Assembly (NCBI GenBank): GCA_036703315.1
Contig: DATNPH010000146.1
Coordinates: 152,784-216,783 of the forward strand
Length of the DNA stretch: 64,000 nucleotides
Direction of reading: 5' to 3'
From: DATNPH01 sp036703315
Lineage (GTDB): Bacteria > Cyanobacteriota > Cyanobacteriia > Cyanobacteriales > Coleofasciculaceae
Shown here: piece after piece, positions 9,293 through 17,414 of the stretch
Layout: every line of letters begins with the position of its first letter
Position numbering within the stretch: position 1 is the stretch's first letter
The notes under the pieces: model-generated
The model's input: only the letters and a program-made list of their open reading frames with translations
Databases searched by the model: none
What the model was told of the DNA's origin: nothing
Program-made: the position numbers and the translations under genes

Positions 9293-9388
9293 TTGACTGT
9301 CTCACAGCTTGTCTGTTCAAAGCAAAGTGTATGGCTGGCTTGGCTAGAAATTGAGGGAATTTCGATATACCGTAGTCAAACCTCATGA
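9293..9388 (+). CDS. 31-residue ORF translationally coupled to the next gene
   Basis: Starting at TTG 9293 the frame reads MTVSQLVCSKQSVWLAWLE then IEGISIYRSQTS and stops at TGA 9386-9388. The stop overlaps the ATG of the PAS-like gene (ATG at 9385, arrangement ATGA), the classic geometry for translational coupling. The strong GGAGGTGA site lies just upstream, whereas the PAS-like gene itself has no good ribosome site. It may be a leader that delivers ribosomes to the downstream start or a real micro-protein. I recognise no family. An alternative is that the Shine-Dalgarno serves the downstream gene through reinitiation only. Confidence 0.45.
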   Translation: MTVSQLVCSKQSVWLAWLEIEGISIYRSQTS

Positions 9389-10095
9389 ACACATCAATTC
9401 AGGATGCCTTCGCCATAGTTGACTGCCACGCTACTCGTTTATTCAAAGCCGAGTGCATAGTTGCTCTAGCTAGCAGTCGAGTGACATTCAACAAAAACAT
9501 CGTACAAATCCATTGCCAAACAAAAAAAATGGCGATCGCTTTGCGCCAGCGCTATGCTCACTTGGCTCAACAATGCCTGAGGTGGGATTTAGCCGAAGCT
9601 CAGGTTTTCTGGCGTGGAAGCGGAGAACGCTATTTTTCTATTCCCAGTTTTTTAGCTTTAGAGGAAGCCATGACTAATTCAACACTGAACGAACCCTATT
9701 TACTAGATGCGGATTATTTACGCACTCTTGATTTTATCCGCGAGAAACGTGCTGAGGGTCGCATTGTTGTCATCACTTCAATGCTTAGTAACGTCTGTCA
9801 ACACACTAATGACCTATTGTCTCCAGAGCGCGGCGTTTTGCAACCATACCAATGGACAGGATACAACTATCTTCATGCGTGGCGTGACAGTCTTGATGAG
9901 TACAACCAGTTAATTGAGTTACTCAATCAAGATGCTTATGTTCCCCAGTATCAGTACAAACTCCGCCGTCCTGATAATCGGCTTTGTACCTACGAGACAG
10001 ACTACTATCTTGTCCCTAATTATTTGGGAGAGCCCGTTCGAATTGGTGTGAGTAAGCCGGAAGCGTGGCAGTTGCTGCCTGAGCCACAGGTTTAA
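9385..10095 (+). CDS. PAS-like domain protein, unknown
   Basis: 236 residues. The first 100 residues are a compact region of unknown fold with KKMAIALRQRYAHLAQQCL as a clear helix. Residues about 150-230 have a PAS flavour: a helix LHAWRDSLDEYNQLIELL, then strands QYKLRRPDNRLCTYETDYYLV and LGEPVRIGVSKPEAW (given as QYKLRRPDNRLC and PVRIGVSKPEAW). This is the end of a PAS sensor core and would suggest ligand or protein sensing, but no output domain follows. The start at 9385 is fixed by a stop (TAG 9373) immediately upstream in frame. It overlaps the 31-codon ORF by four bases. Confidence 0.55.
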   Translation: MNTSIQDAFAIVDCHATRLFKAECIVALASSRVTFNKNIVQIHCQTKKMAIALRQRYAHLAQQCLRWDLAEAQVFWRGSGERYFSIPSFLALEEAMTNSTLNEPYLLDADYLRTLDFIREKRAEGRIVVITSMLSNVCQHTNDLLSPERGVLQPYQWTGYNYLHAWRDSLDEYNQLIELLNQDAYVPQYQYKLRRPDNRLCTYETDYYLVPNYLGEPVRIGVSKPEAWQLLPEPQV

Positions 10096-10109
10096 TGAGC
10101 CATGTACTT

Positions 10110-10199
10110 GGAAGCCGAAATGTTGTGGCACAGTATTCACTGAAATGACCAGACACAATTGAAAGTTAATGCTGTTTTTGTCACTTCATTTCGGCTTCC
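10110..10199. repeat. 90-bp element bounded by perfect 13-bp inverted repeats
   Basis: GGAAGCCGAAATG (10110-10122) is exactly complementary to CATTTCGGCTTCC (10187-10199), with 64 bases between. It begins 15 bases after the PAS-like stop codon, so it could act as a terminator-like stem or be a miniature mobile element. The core ATTTCGGCTT also appears at about 41767 in another spacer. Just downstream (10201-10270) lie TCGTAATTACGA and related AT-rich short repeats. Confidence 0.5.
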
Positions 10200-10329
10200 C
10201 TGCTCGAACAATTAGTAATTCGTAATGTGTGACTCGTAATTACGAACTAGCAATTATCACTTACGAATGAGTTCGACCCTACATTTATATGAATAGCGCT
10301 TACTTCCATACCTATCAGGTGTAAGACGC

Positions 10330-11040
10330 TTGTCTAAATTATCAGGATGCACTACTTTTGAAGGTTCTTCCCCCCAAGATATGAAGCTTGACCGCATCAT
10401 TTTGGATTTTTTGGTATGGATAAAGGAGCAATTTTGGCAAGCTCCTAATGGTAGCCCAGTCTACCTATATGAAGAGGTTGCTCGGTTTGATAGCTCACGC
10501 GGCTATTTGAAGCTAGTAAGACGTGATACTCCTAGAGCAATAGCTACTTGGGTATTTATTCCTAAAAGGAATGTTGAATTAGACAATCTCAAGCATCAAC
10601 TCGAACATAGTAAACTCGACAAATATAAGTACGATATTTATATTTGTTGTGACCATTTATTTGCTGTAACAGGATTAGAAAATCCTCACAAGAAAACACA
10701 CAAGGCAAAACCAATTCAGCAACGGCGGACTTACACAAGTAGTACGAAAACACACAAAATTTCGGTCTTACTAATTTCTCATTTCCTTGGTAAGGATGGT
10801 ACTTTTCAAAGCTTAGAGGTGTTCTCTCAAGAGTACGACTTAATGAAACAAGGTTCGCTCGATCTCCATCGTGAAGCGAGCGCTATTGCGCAATCTGTAG
10901 CTATGCTGTTGAAGTATAGACCCATTGACGATTGGCACTTTGAGATTGAATCCTATCGCAAACAGTTTCTCGGTAGCTCATATACTCCCACAGTGAGGGA
11001 TAATAATTCCTTCGCCATAGGGCAAAAAACAGCTACCTAG
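10330..11040 (+). CDS. Hypothetical protein, 236 residues
   Basis: No domain recognised. The protein is mostly soluble and basic with a mixed alpha/beta pattern. A hydrophobic strand, YDIYICCDHLFAV (residues about 99-111), is followed by a basic linker rich in Lys, Thr and His (KKTHKAKPIQQRRTYTSST). The start given is TTG 10330, which has AGGTG eight bases upstream; ATG 10381 (MKLDRIILDFLVW) is an alternative without a good ribosome site. It ends 23 bases before the alpha-mannosidase start, so the two are likely co-transcribed, but nothing in it suggests a role in carbohydrate turnover. Confidence 0.5.
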   Translation: MSKLSGCTTFEGSSPQDMKLDRIILDFLVWIKEQFWQAPNGSPVYLYEEVARFDSSRGYLKLVRRDTPRAIATWVFIPKRNVELDNLKHQLEHSKLDKYKYDIYICCDHLFAVTGLENPHKKTHKAKPIQQRRTYTSSTKTHKISVLLISHFLGKDGTFQSLEVFSQEYDLMKQGSLDLHREASAIAQSVAMLLKYRPIDDWHFEIESYRKQFLGSSYTPTVRDNNSFAIGQKTAT

Positions 11041-11063
11041 TCAATGAACGGGGGCCAACTGCT

Positions 11064-14000
11064 GTGGGGTATGCGCTAGATGAAATTGAAAAATTACGTG
11101 CCTGTACTCAAATCAATATTCAGGCGAGTTGGCGCTCCTGCGCTCTTGACCTGCCAATTGAAGTAGCAACGACTTGTGAACCTTTTAACAGGTCACCCCT
11201 TGAGCTGAATGCCAAAGGATATATTACTTGGCAAGCTGGACAGCAAGTGATGTCGTTGGGTCAACGCTTGGTGATTCCCCAAGATTTACAGGGTTATCCT
11301 TTGGCGGGATTAGCTTTACGGGTGGTGTTGACTTGGTGGGCAGAATCTGCACAGATTTTTGTCAATGGTCGGCTGGTGCAGGAGGGAGATTTATTTGATT
11401 CCTCTGCTAGAGTGCTACTCAGTTCAGCGGTAGTGCCAGGAGAAGAGATTACTGTAGTCCTACGGCTTGTCAGTCCTGGTCATGATATTGGGGCATTGAT
11501 GCATTCAAGATGCGTATACGAATCGACCAATTCTATTGATCCAGGTTTTGTTGCCGATGAATTAGCTGTATTACAAAAGTATGTAGAAGCTTTTGAGCCA
11601 GAAAAATTAGATACTCTTGCGGCAGCTATAGCTGAGATTGATTGGGATAAGGTGTCACAGCAAGAAGAATTTACGCGATCGCTCTCCAGCTTACGCCAAA
11701 ATCTCCAATCCAAAATCTCCAATCCACAGTCCACAATCCACTTGCTAGGTCATGCCCACCTAGATATGGCTTGGCTGTGGACAGTGAATGAAACGTGGGA
11801 AGTGGCTCAACGCACTTTTGAATCCGTATTAAATCTACAACGGGAGTTTCCAGACCTAACCTACTGTCATTCCACACCAGCACTCTACGCTTGGATAGAA
11901 CAGCATCGCCCTGACCTGTTTGCCGCAATCAAACAACAAATCGCAGTGGGTCGCTGGGAAGTTGTAGGCGGAATGTGGGTAGAGCCAGAATTAAACTTGA
12001 TTAATGGTGAATCCATTATCCGACAAGTTCTCTACGCCCAGCGCTACGTTCAGGAGAAATTTGGTCAATTAACAACTGTGGCATGGCTACCGGATAGCTT
12101 TGGTTTCTGTTGGCAGTTGCCGCAAATTCTTAAACAGGGCGCAATTGAATTCTTTGTTACCCAAAAGCTGCACTGGAATGACACCACCAAGTTTCCCTAT
12201 GGAGTTTTTTGGTGGCGATCGCCTGATGGTACCCAAATCTTCAGCCTGATATCGGCTCCTAACACAGCTGGAGTCATGGATACCAATCCACTGACAATGA
12301 CATCTTATGCCATTGACTGGGAAATTCAGACTAATCTGAAAGACGCTTTTTGGCTTCCTGGTGTCGGGGATCATGGCGGCGGACCTACTCGCGACATGTT
12401 GCAAGTAGCACAGCGTTGGCAGGAGTCGCCATTCTTCCCACAACTGCAATTTACTACTGCTTTGAGTTATTTGTCTTTTGTCAGTAATCAGAGGTCAGTT
12501 GGAAAGAGCGAGGTTGACAAGCCAGAAATAACTGACAAAGGACAACTGACCTCTGACATTCCTATTTGGAATGATGAGCTTTATCTAGAATTCCATCGCG
12601 GCTGTTACACTACCCATGCTGACCAAAAGCGCTGGAATCGTCGTTGTGAGGGGTTGTTGTATCAGGCAGAACTCTTCGCCTCTCTGGCAACCCTAGCCAC
12701 TGGCAGTAGCTATCCCAAAATTCAGCTAGAGGATGCCTGGAAAAAGGCTCTATTTAACCAATTCCACGATATTTTGCCAGGGACATCGATTCCGGAAGTC
12801 TTTGTGGAGGCTAATCAGGCTTGGCAGGAAGTGGAGCAAGTTTGTTTGATAATACTTGATGAGTCGTTGAGAGCGATCGCCTCCCAAATCACCCTACCAA
12901 CACCGCCTCAACCAGACGCCAAACCCATTATCATCTTCAACCCCCTCAACTGGCAGCGTTCAGAACTCGTTACTGTTTCTTTACCTACATCCACTAAGAC
13001 AGCTTGGGAGATTTACGACCTTTCAGGTCAAAAAATACTATCCCAGCCAAGTGAGGCATCGACGCTTCTGTTTCTGGCAAAGGATGTTCCCTCTGTGGGG
13101 TATCGAGTTTTTTGGTTGTGTTGTTGTACTGACGAATTCTCTAGGGACGCAAAGCCTTGCGCCCCTACACTACAGGAAAACTGGGTTTTAGAAAACGAAG
13201 TTCTGCGGGTTGTTGTTGACCCTGATACTGGAGACTTGAGCAGCGTTTTTGATAAAATCCATCAACGAGAAGTCCTCAGTGGCTCTGGTAATCAGCTGCA
13301 AGCTTTCCAAGATAGTGGTCAATACTGGGACGCTTGGAATATTGATCCCAACTATACTCAGCATCCCTTACCCTCAACCCACCTGAAATCTATTGAATGG
13401 TTAGAACAAGGAGTATTGCGATCGCGTTTGCGGGTTGTGCGGCAGCTAGGGCAATCCCAGTTTTGCCAGGATTATATACTCTCAGCCGAATCACCAATTT
13501 TTAGAATCACCACAACTGTAGATTGGCAGGAGCGCCATGTCTTAGTGAAAGCAGCTTTTCCCTTAAACCTGGAAGCCAACTATGCCACCTATGAGATTCC
13601 CTGCGGTTCTATCCAACGTCCTACTCGACCTGAAACAGCCGCAGAGCAAGCCAAATGGGAAGTTCCAGCTTTGCATTGGGCAGACCTTGGTGATCAGGAA
13701 TACGGTGTCAGTTTGCTCAACAATGGTAAATATGGATACGATGCCCAGCCTTCTCAATTACGGCTGACGTTACTACGAAGTCCCACTTGGCCCGACCCAG
13801 GAGCTGATCGAGGTGTCCACCACTTCACCTACGCTGTTTATCCTCACAGGGGGAGTTGGCAGTCAGCTGATACGGTACAACGGGGTTATGAATTAAATCT
13901 ACCGCTTCAGGTGCTGCTGTGTGACCCAACTGAGTATGCCAACTCCCCACAGCTGCCCCCTGTTAGTCGATTGTTAGATTTGCAAGCTGAGAATCTTGTC

Positions 14001-14246
14001 TTGATAGCATTTAAACAATCAGAAGATGCTCCCAACCAATGGATTGTGCGGTGTTATGAATGTCAGGGCAAGTCAGCTGATTTATCGTTGGAAAGTGATT
14101 TGTGTTTGAGCGTAGCTCACGCCGTTGATTTGTTAGAGCGCTCAACTCAGACGCCTAATCATTTATCTGATGAACAGACCATTAGTGTTCCCCCTTGGAA
14201 AATCGCTTCTTTTCTCGTGGTGCCTGGTTGTGAATTATTGAATTGA
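11064..14246 (+). CDS. GH38 alpha-mannosidase
   Basis: Hydrolyses alpha-mannosyl linkages; cyanobacterial GH38 enzymes are cytoplasmic and metal dependent. 1060 residues, usual for the family. The zinc-site motif GHAHLDMAWLW has His230, His232 and Asp234, and the nucleophile is Asp344 in WLPDSFGF. WVEPELNLINGESIIRQ and GDHGGGPTRD follow in order, then the central helical and C-terminal beta-sandwich domains. The start is GTG 11064 after a GGGGG stretch, 23 bases past the preceding gene. Three stretches are translated spacer-type repeats: residues about 213-226 (QSKISNPQSTIH), about 473-499 (NQRSVGKSEVDKPEITDKG) and about 693-702 (SRDAKPCAPT). They fall between conserved blocks, which suggests surface loops. 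Enzyme family is firm; the natural substrate is unknown. Confidence 0.93.
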   Translation: MGYALDEIEKLRACTQINIQASWRSCALDLPIEVATTCEPFNRSPLELNAKGYITWQAGQQVMSLGQRLVIPQDLQGYPLAGLALRVVLTWWAESAQIFVNGRLVQEGDLFDSSARVLLSSAVVPGEEITVVLRLVSPGHDIGALMHSRCVYESTNSIDPGFVADELAVLQKYVEAFEPEKLDTLAAAIAEIDWDKVSQQEEFTRSLSSLRQNLQSKISNPQSTIHLLGHAHLDMAWLWTVNETWEVAQRTFESVLNLQREFPDLTYCHSTPALYAWIEQHRPDLFAAIKQQIAVGRWEVVGGMWVEPELNLINGESIIRQVLYAQRYVQEKFGQLTTVAWLPDSFGFCWQLPQILKQGAIEFFVTQKLHWNDTTKFPYGVFWWRSPDGTQIFSLISAPNTAGVMDTNPLTMTSYAIDWEIQTNLKDAFWLPGVGDHGGGPTRDMLQVAQRWQESPFFPQLQFTTALSYLSFVSNQRSVGKSEVDKPEITDKGQLTSDIPIWNDELYLEFHRGCYTTHADQKRWNRRCEGLLYQAELFASLATLATGSSYPKIQLEDAWKKALFNQFHDILPGTSIPEVFVEANQAWQEVEQVCLIILDESLRAIASQITLPTPPQPDAKPIIIFNPLNWQRSELVTVSLPTSTKTAWEIYDLSGQKILSQPSEASTLLFLAKDVPSVGYRVFWLCCCTDEFSRDAKPCAPTLQENWVLENEVLRVVVDPDTGDLSSVFDKIHQREVLSGSGNQLQAFQDSGQYWDAWNIDPNYTQHPLPSTHLKSIEWLEQGVLRSRLRVVRQLGQSQFCQDYILSAESPIFRITTTVDWQERHVLVKAAFPLNLEANYATYEIPCGSIQRPTRPETAAEQAKWEVPALHWADLGDQEYGVSLLNNGKYGYDAQPSQLRLTLLRSPTWPDPGADRGVHHFTYAVYPHRGSWQSADTVQRGYELNLPLQVLLCDPTEYANSPQLPPVSRLLDLQAENLVLIAFKQSEDAPNQWIVRCYECQGKSADLSLESDLCLSVAHAVDLLERSTQTPNHLSDEQTISVPPWKIASFLVVPGCELLN
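11700..11741. repeat. AATCCAC-type repeat inside alpha-mannosidase, first insert
   Basis: Words AATCTCC, AATCCAAAATC, TCCAATCCAC and CACAATCCAC run head to tail just before the catalytic GHAHLD block. The same family is seen reversed at 5184-5218. The reading frame is kept. Confidence 0.6.
12471..12560. repeat. ACTGAC-type repeat inside alpha-mannosidase, second insert
   Basis: GTCAGTTG, AACTGAC, GACAACTGACC and CTCTGAC words alternate in this 90-base stretch, matching the style of the inserts in glgP and larC. It encodes a polar, low-complexity loop of roughly 27 residues between FTTALSYL and PIWNDELYLE. Confidence 0.65.
13142..13170. repeat. Palindromic GGGACGCAAAGCCTTGCGCCC-type repeat inside alpha-mannosidase, third insert
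   Basis: AGGGACGCAAAG is followed at once by CCTTGCGCCCCT, an imperfect palindrome of the kind otherwise found in cyanobacterial spacers. It is translated as SRDAKPCAPT without breaking the frame. Confidence 0.55.
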
Positions 14247-14321
14247 CGTAGCGATCGCCCAAGTCTCTTCTATGCTTCCCTTTCCTGTAAATCTCTGCTC
14301 AGAGGCTTTGTGTTAGCAACA

Positions 14322-14355
14322 AGGCTATCTGGTACTTTTAATAACCAAATAGCCT
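14322..14355. terminator. Hairpin between convergent alpha-mannosidase and psbN
   Basis: AGGCTATCTGGT (14322-14333) pairs with ACCAAATAGCCT (14344-14355) with one mismatch. A second small stem, CCTC-GTCC-GAGAGG then TTTT, follows directly. The position between two convergent genes suits a transcription terminator, possibly for both strands. Confidence 0.45.
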
Positions 14356-14453
14356 CGTCCGAGAGGTTTTGAAGATAGATGAAATTTTCTTAATGTCTAA
14401 CCGCTGTTAGCTGAATTAATGAACCGACTAATCAACGACACCTGAAAAAGGTA

Positions 14454-14585
14454 TCAATCTTCGTGATCTTCAAACGGATCGTTTAATTCCGCAGAGGGAG
14501 GACCAAAAGCCGTATATATTGAAATGCCAGTAACAGCGACAACAAAAACGGCTATAGAAATGCTAAGAACTGTTGCGGGTTCCAT
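14454..14585 (-). CDS. psbN: PsbN, photosystem II assembly factor
   Basis: 43 residues on the strand opposite psbH. The protein begins MEPATVLSISIAVFVVAV, has one membrane helix (about 6-26) and ends FEDHED after YTAFGPPSAEL, all characteristic of PsbN. It is needed for PSII repair and assembly rather than being a stable subunit. Coding runs from the ATG at 14585 to TGA at 14454. The divergent arrangement with psbH, 85 bases between starts, is the conserved plastid and cyanobacterial layout. Too short for usual ORF filters but unambiguous. Confidence 0.97.
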   Translation of the reverse strand: MEPATVLSISIAVFVVAVTGISIYTAFGPPSAELNDPFEDHED

Positions 14586-14616
14586 GATTTAGATAAATTA
14601 TGAGTTCCATTACCCC

Positions 14617-14622
14617 TATAAT
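14617..14622 (+). promoter_or_regulatory. Candidate -10 element for psbH
   Basis: A TATAAT hexamer lies 49 bases upstream of the psbH ATG in the psbN-psbH divergent spacer. The -35 region around 14594-14599 (TAAATT) is poor. The assignment is by consensus only. Confidence 0.4.
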
Positions 14623-14670
14623 ATTACGGAACATTACAAAAAATCTATTGAGATTCATCATAGGTGACTC

Positions 14671-14874
14671 ATGGCACAACGGACGCGGCTAGGAGACGTA
14701 CTCAAACCCCTAAACTCTGAATACGGTAAAGTGGCTCCCGGTTGGGGAACAACGCCACTGATGGGAGTCTTCATGCTCTTATTTTTCGTTTTTTTACTGA
14801 TTATTTTGCAGCTCTACAACTCCTCGCTGCTACTTGAGGGTATCAATGTCGATTGGAGAAGCTTAGGCCAATAG
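14671..14874 (+). CDS. psbH: Photosystem II reaction centre protein H
   Basis: 67-residue thylakoid protein near CP47, required for stable PSII and bicarbonate/QB-site function. The N-terminus MAQRTRLGDVLKPLNSEYG and PGWGTTPLMG are diagnostic, followed by one membrane helix (about 31-49) and the tail NSSLLLEGINVDW. The ribosome site AGGTGA precedes ATG 14671. Length is usual for cyanobacteria, which lack the plastid phosphorylation extension. A strong terminator follows 36 bases after the stop, so it is monocistronic. Confidence 0.98.
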   Translation: MAQRTRLGDVLKPLNSEYGKVAPGWGTTPLMGVFMLLFFVFLLIILQLYNSSLLLEGINVDWRSLGQ

Positions 14875-14910
14875 TCTGTCGCTCTCATGCTTGTAATTAA
14901 TCTTTAGATT

Positions 14911-14933
14911 CCCGGTTTGTCCGGGTTTTTTTT
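14911..14933 (+). terminator. Rho-independent terminator of psbH
   Basis: CCCGG-TTTGT-CCGGG followed by eight T residues, directly after psbH. A textbook intrinsic terminator. Confidence 0.85.
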
Positions 14934-15173
14934 GTTACTCATCAGCGGCTGTATGTCTACATTTTTTATCAGGTTAATTTTAGGGCAAAGGGAAGAAAGA
15001 ATAAGCCCTCTACCCCATTACCCTTCCCCTTTGACCAATTATCCTCATCGGTAGAGAGGACGGGCTATTCTCGCACCGCTTAGATCAATGAGACAATAAA
15101 AGTAGCCGCCTCAAAACAAGTTCAAATACTGAGGATTGGGACTAGCACGCAAAAAATAGCAGGAGGTCATTAC

Positions 15174-15461
15174 GTGAACGTTTTTGGTATTGGTTTGCCG
15201 GAAATGGCGCTAATCATGATTATTGCCTTATTAGTATTTGGACCAAAGAAATTACCGGAAATCGGTCGGAGCCTAGGTAAAGCAATCCGAGGCTTTCAAG
15301 ATGCTTCCAAGGAGTTTGAATCTGAGTTTAAGCGAGAGGCTGAACAACTAGAGCAAGCGGCGACAACACCAGCGCTACCCCAATCTCAGGAAGTTACAAC
15401 AAAAGAAGTTGCTACAGCTGAGACCAATAATCACGCGGCTAGTTCCTCTCAACAAAGCTAA
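15174..15461 (+). CDS. tatA: Twin-arginine translocase TatA/TatE-type subunit
   Basis: 95 residues. Forms the protein-conducting assembly of the Tat pathway for folded proteins in thylakoid and plasma membranes. MNVFGIGLPEMALIMIIALL gives a short N-terminal helix with Glu10; then comes the hinge FGPKKLPEIGRSLGKAIRGF and an amphipathic helix (FGPKKLPEIG is the diagnostic motif), then a polar Gln/Glu/Thr tail. The start is GTG 15174, supported by AGGAGGT eight bases upstream. Whether it works as TatA, TatB or both cannot be told from sequence. It stands alone, converging with a response-regulator gene. Confidence 0.92.
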   Translation: MNVFGIGLPEMALIMIIALLVFGPKKLPEIGRSLGKAIRGFQDASKEFESEFKREAEQLEQAATTPALPQSQEVTTKEVATAETNNHAASSSQQS

Positions 15462-15489
15462 GACAGACAATGCTGAGATTGTTTCCTTT

Positions 15490-15507
15490 AGCCCGCCTAC
15501 GCGGGCT
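15490..15507 (+). terminator. Terminator hairpin of tatA
   Basis: AGCCCGC-CTAC-GCGGGCT, a perfect 7-bp GC-rich stem 28 bases past the tatA stop, followed by TTAGGTGTTT. The T-tract is imperfect. It lies between convergent genes. Confidence 0.65.
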
Positions 15508-15658
15508 TTAGGTGTTTGATGCGTCACTTATAAATGTTAAGCAAACTTAACTTCATCGGTATCAGAGCACACGAAACTACATGTTTGCAACAGCTCAGAA
15601 CAGCAAAGCACCCTGTTACTGAATCTGTTACTGATCAAAATTGTCAGCTTAGACTGCT

Positions 15659-16384
15659 TCAGGACTCGGATTTTCCATTCTTTTGGGGGCTAGGAGCCTC
15701 AAATTTGTAACCGACACCTCGAACAGTTTGAATTAATGAGGGTTGGCTGGAATCAAGTTCAATCTTCTTGCGAATTTGACCAATATGGACATCAACTACC
15801 CGTTGGTCTCCTACATAGTCGTACTCCCAGACTTCCTGGATTAGCTCGGAGCGACGCAGTACTCGACCAGGATGACAAGCCAGAAAATGCAGGAGATCAA
15901 ATTCTAGAGCGGTTAAAGGCACAATTTGGTTGTTGATGGTTACCTCCCGACGGCCTGGGTCGATAACCAACTTGTCGAAGACGAGGCGCTGTTGTTCGGT
16001 AGCAGTAACAACCCGCTGGCGTTTCAAAATCGCTCCAACTCGGTTTTCCAGTTCCTGTAAATCAAACGGTTTCGTGATGTAGTCATCAGCTCCTTGTTTA
16101 AACCCCTTGTCTTTGTCAGCAGCGTCTGACCGACTGGTAAGCATCAGGACAAAGACATCGGTGCGACGTTGCATTTCCTGACACAGGTTATAGCCAAGGG
16201 CATCAGGCAAATTCACATCCAGAATTACCAGGTCTGGGTTGAATTGCTCAAACAGTGATAAAGCCGTCTTACCATCATGAGCAGACTGCACTTGATAGTT
16301 CTTCTGGCTTAAAAAGCGAAGAATCAAATTTCGGATGGCCGGGTCGTCATCCACGACAAGAATCTTGGCGGAGGCCATGGTCAT
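15659..16384 (-). CDS. OmpR/PhoB-family response regulator
   Basis: 241 residues; a transcription factor controlled by phosphorylation. The receiver domain (about 5-120) has the acidic pocket VVDDDP (Asp12-14), phosphoacceptor Asp56 in LVILDVNLPD, the Thr in MLTSRSD and the conserved Lys in DDYITKPFD. The winged-helix output domain (about 135-230) has PLTALEFDLLHFLACHPGRV, the recognition-helix region VVDVHIGQIRKKIE and the hairpin TVRGVGYKF. No partner kinase is adjacent. It is not one of RpaA or RpaB by the sequences I recall, so no symbol is given. ATG 16384 is used; ATG 16378 (MASAKILV) is an equally good start. Confidence 0.9.
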   Translation of the reverse strand: MTMASAKILVVDDDPAIRNLILRFLSQKNYQVQSAHDGKTALSLFEQFNPDLVILDVNLPDALGYNLCQEMQRRTDVFVLMLTSRSDAADKDKGFKQGADDYITKPFDLQELENRVGAILKRQRVVTATEQQRLVFDKLVIDPGRREVTINNQIVPLTALEFDLLHFLACHPGRVLRRSELIQEVWEYDYVGDQRVVDVHIGQIRKKIELDSSQPSLIQTVRGVGYKFEAPSPQKNGKSES

Positions 16385-16793
16385 AACTTTCCACGGAGAA
16401 CTGGATCAGGGATCGAGACGCAAAATTTTGACACCGATGGTGTAAAGAGCATTCTAGACAATTATCGTCGCAGAACTAGGGGATGCCAATAGCTATTGAC
16501 ATCATTAACCAGTCAAATCGTTGAGAAATGTCCCAATAGCCTAAACGAGCAAAGGTTCTAATGAAGTATTCCTTACCAATTGAAAGGGTTTGTTTCACAG
16601 AGCACTTATGTTCGGGGATCAGGCTAAACTAGCTTGCAGGAGGGTTGGCAGAACACTCTATAATGACTAACCTGTTACCTATCGGTAGCCAGACCAGCAT
16701 TGAGCATTATCGATGCCTAATATATAACCAGTGTAGAGTCGCTGTCATACGAGTGAAAAGAGTACAACGAACGGGATGCCTTGGAGGTTTTGA
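16385..16793. other. Divergent promoter region, no gene seen
   Basis: 409 bases between the divergent response regulator and the CPP1-like gene. No ORF, RNA gene or strong repeat was recognised; promoters for both genes must lie here. Confidence 0.4.
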
Positions 16794-17414
16794 ATGAGTG
16801 AGCAAAATCACTACGAAAAGCTTGGGGTTAGAGAAGATGCTTCTTTTGATGAAATTCAGGATGCAAAAAGTCGGCTGTTACAGCAGCATCGCGGTGACCA
16901 AAAGGTTGTGGAGGCTGTAGAGTCCGCCTACGATGCGATTATCATGGATCGCCTTAGAATGCGCCAAGAAGGAAAAATCAAGGTTCCGGAACGCATTCGT
17001 TTTCCAGAGAGAGTCTCTCAAGCACCGCCGAGTTTTACTCCAGCTCCAGTCAGCCGCTCTCCGGCATGGCTGCAACGGCTATTGGATACACCAACACCGG
17101 CAGACTTGATCTGGCCTGCTATTTCGTTCTTGCTACTGGGTGGCTTGACTATTTTTTATCCTGACCGCGATGGCTCAATGTTGTCGTTGGCTTTGGCTTT
17201 GGGCTTCGGATGTAGTATCTACTTTCTCAATCGCAAAGAAGGACAATTTGGTCGGGCTGTGTTGTTGACACTGGCGGGTCTGCTTATAGGTTTTGGGTTG
17301 GGAACTTTGTTGGGCAGTGTACTACAGACGCAAATCGCCATTATCGGTTCATTAAAATTTGCAACATTAGTGACCTTTTTTGTGCTCTGGCTGATTAGTA
17401 GTTTTTTACGTTAA
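16794..17414 (+). CDS. CPP1-like (DUF3353) J-like membrane protein
   Basis: 206 residues. The plant homologue CPP1 is a chaperone-like protein that stabilises protochlorophyllide oxidoreductase. Residues about 5-55 form a J-like domain (HYEKLGVREDASFDEIQDAK) without the HPD tripeptide, as in the family. A Pro-rich linker follows, then four hydrophobic membrane helices (about 103-120, 128-145, 155-178, 184-204). ATG 16794 follows GGAGGTTTTGA, a good ribosome site. It is solitary. Family assignment is strong; a role in chlorophyll synthesis is carried over from plants. Confidence 0.85.
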   Translation: MSEQNHYEKLGVREDASFDEIQDAKSRLLQQHRGDQKVVEAVESAYDAIIMDRLRMRQEGKIKVPERIRFPERVSQAPPSFTPAPVSRSPAWLQRLLDTPTPADLIWPAISFLLLGGLTIFYPDRDGSMLSLALALGFGCSIYFLNRKEGQFGRAVLLTLAGLLIGFGLGTLLGSVLQTQIAIIGSLKFATLVTFFVLWLISSFLR

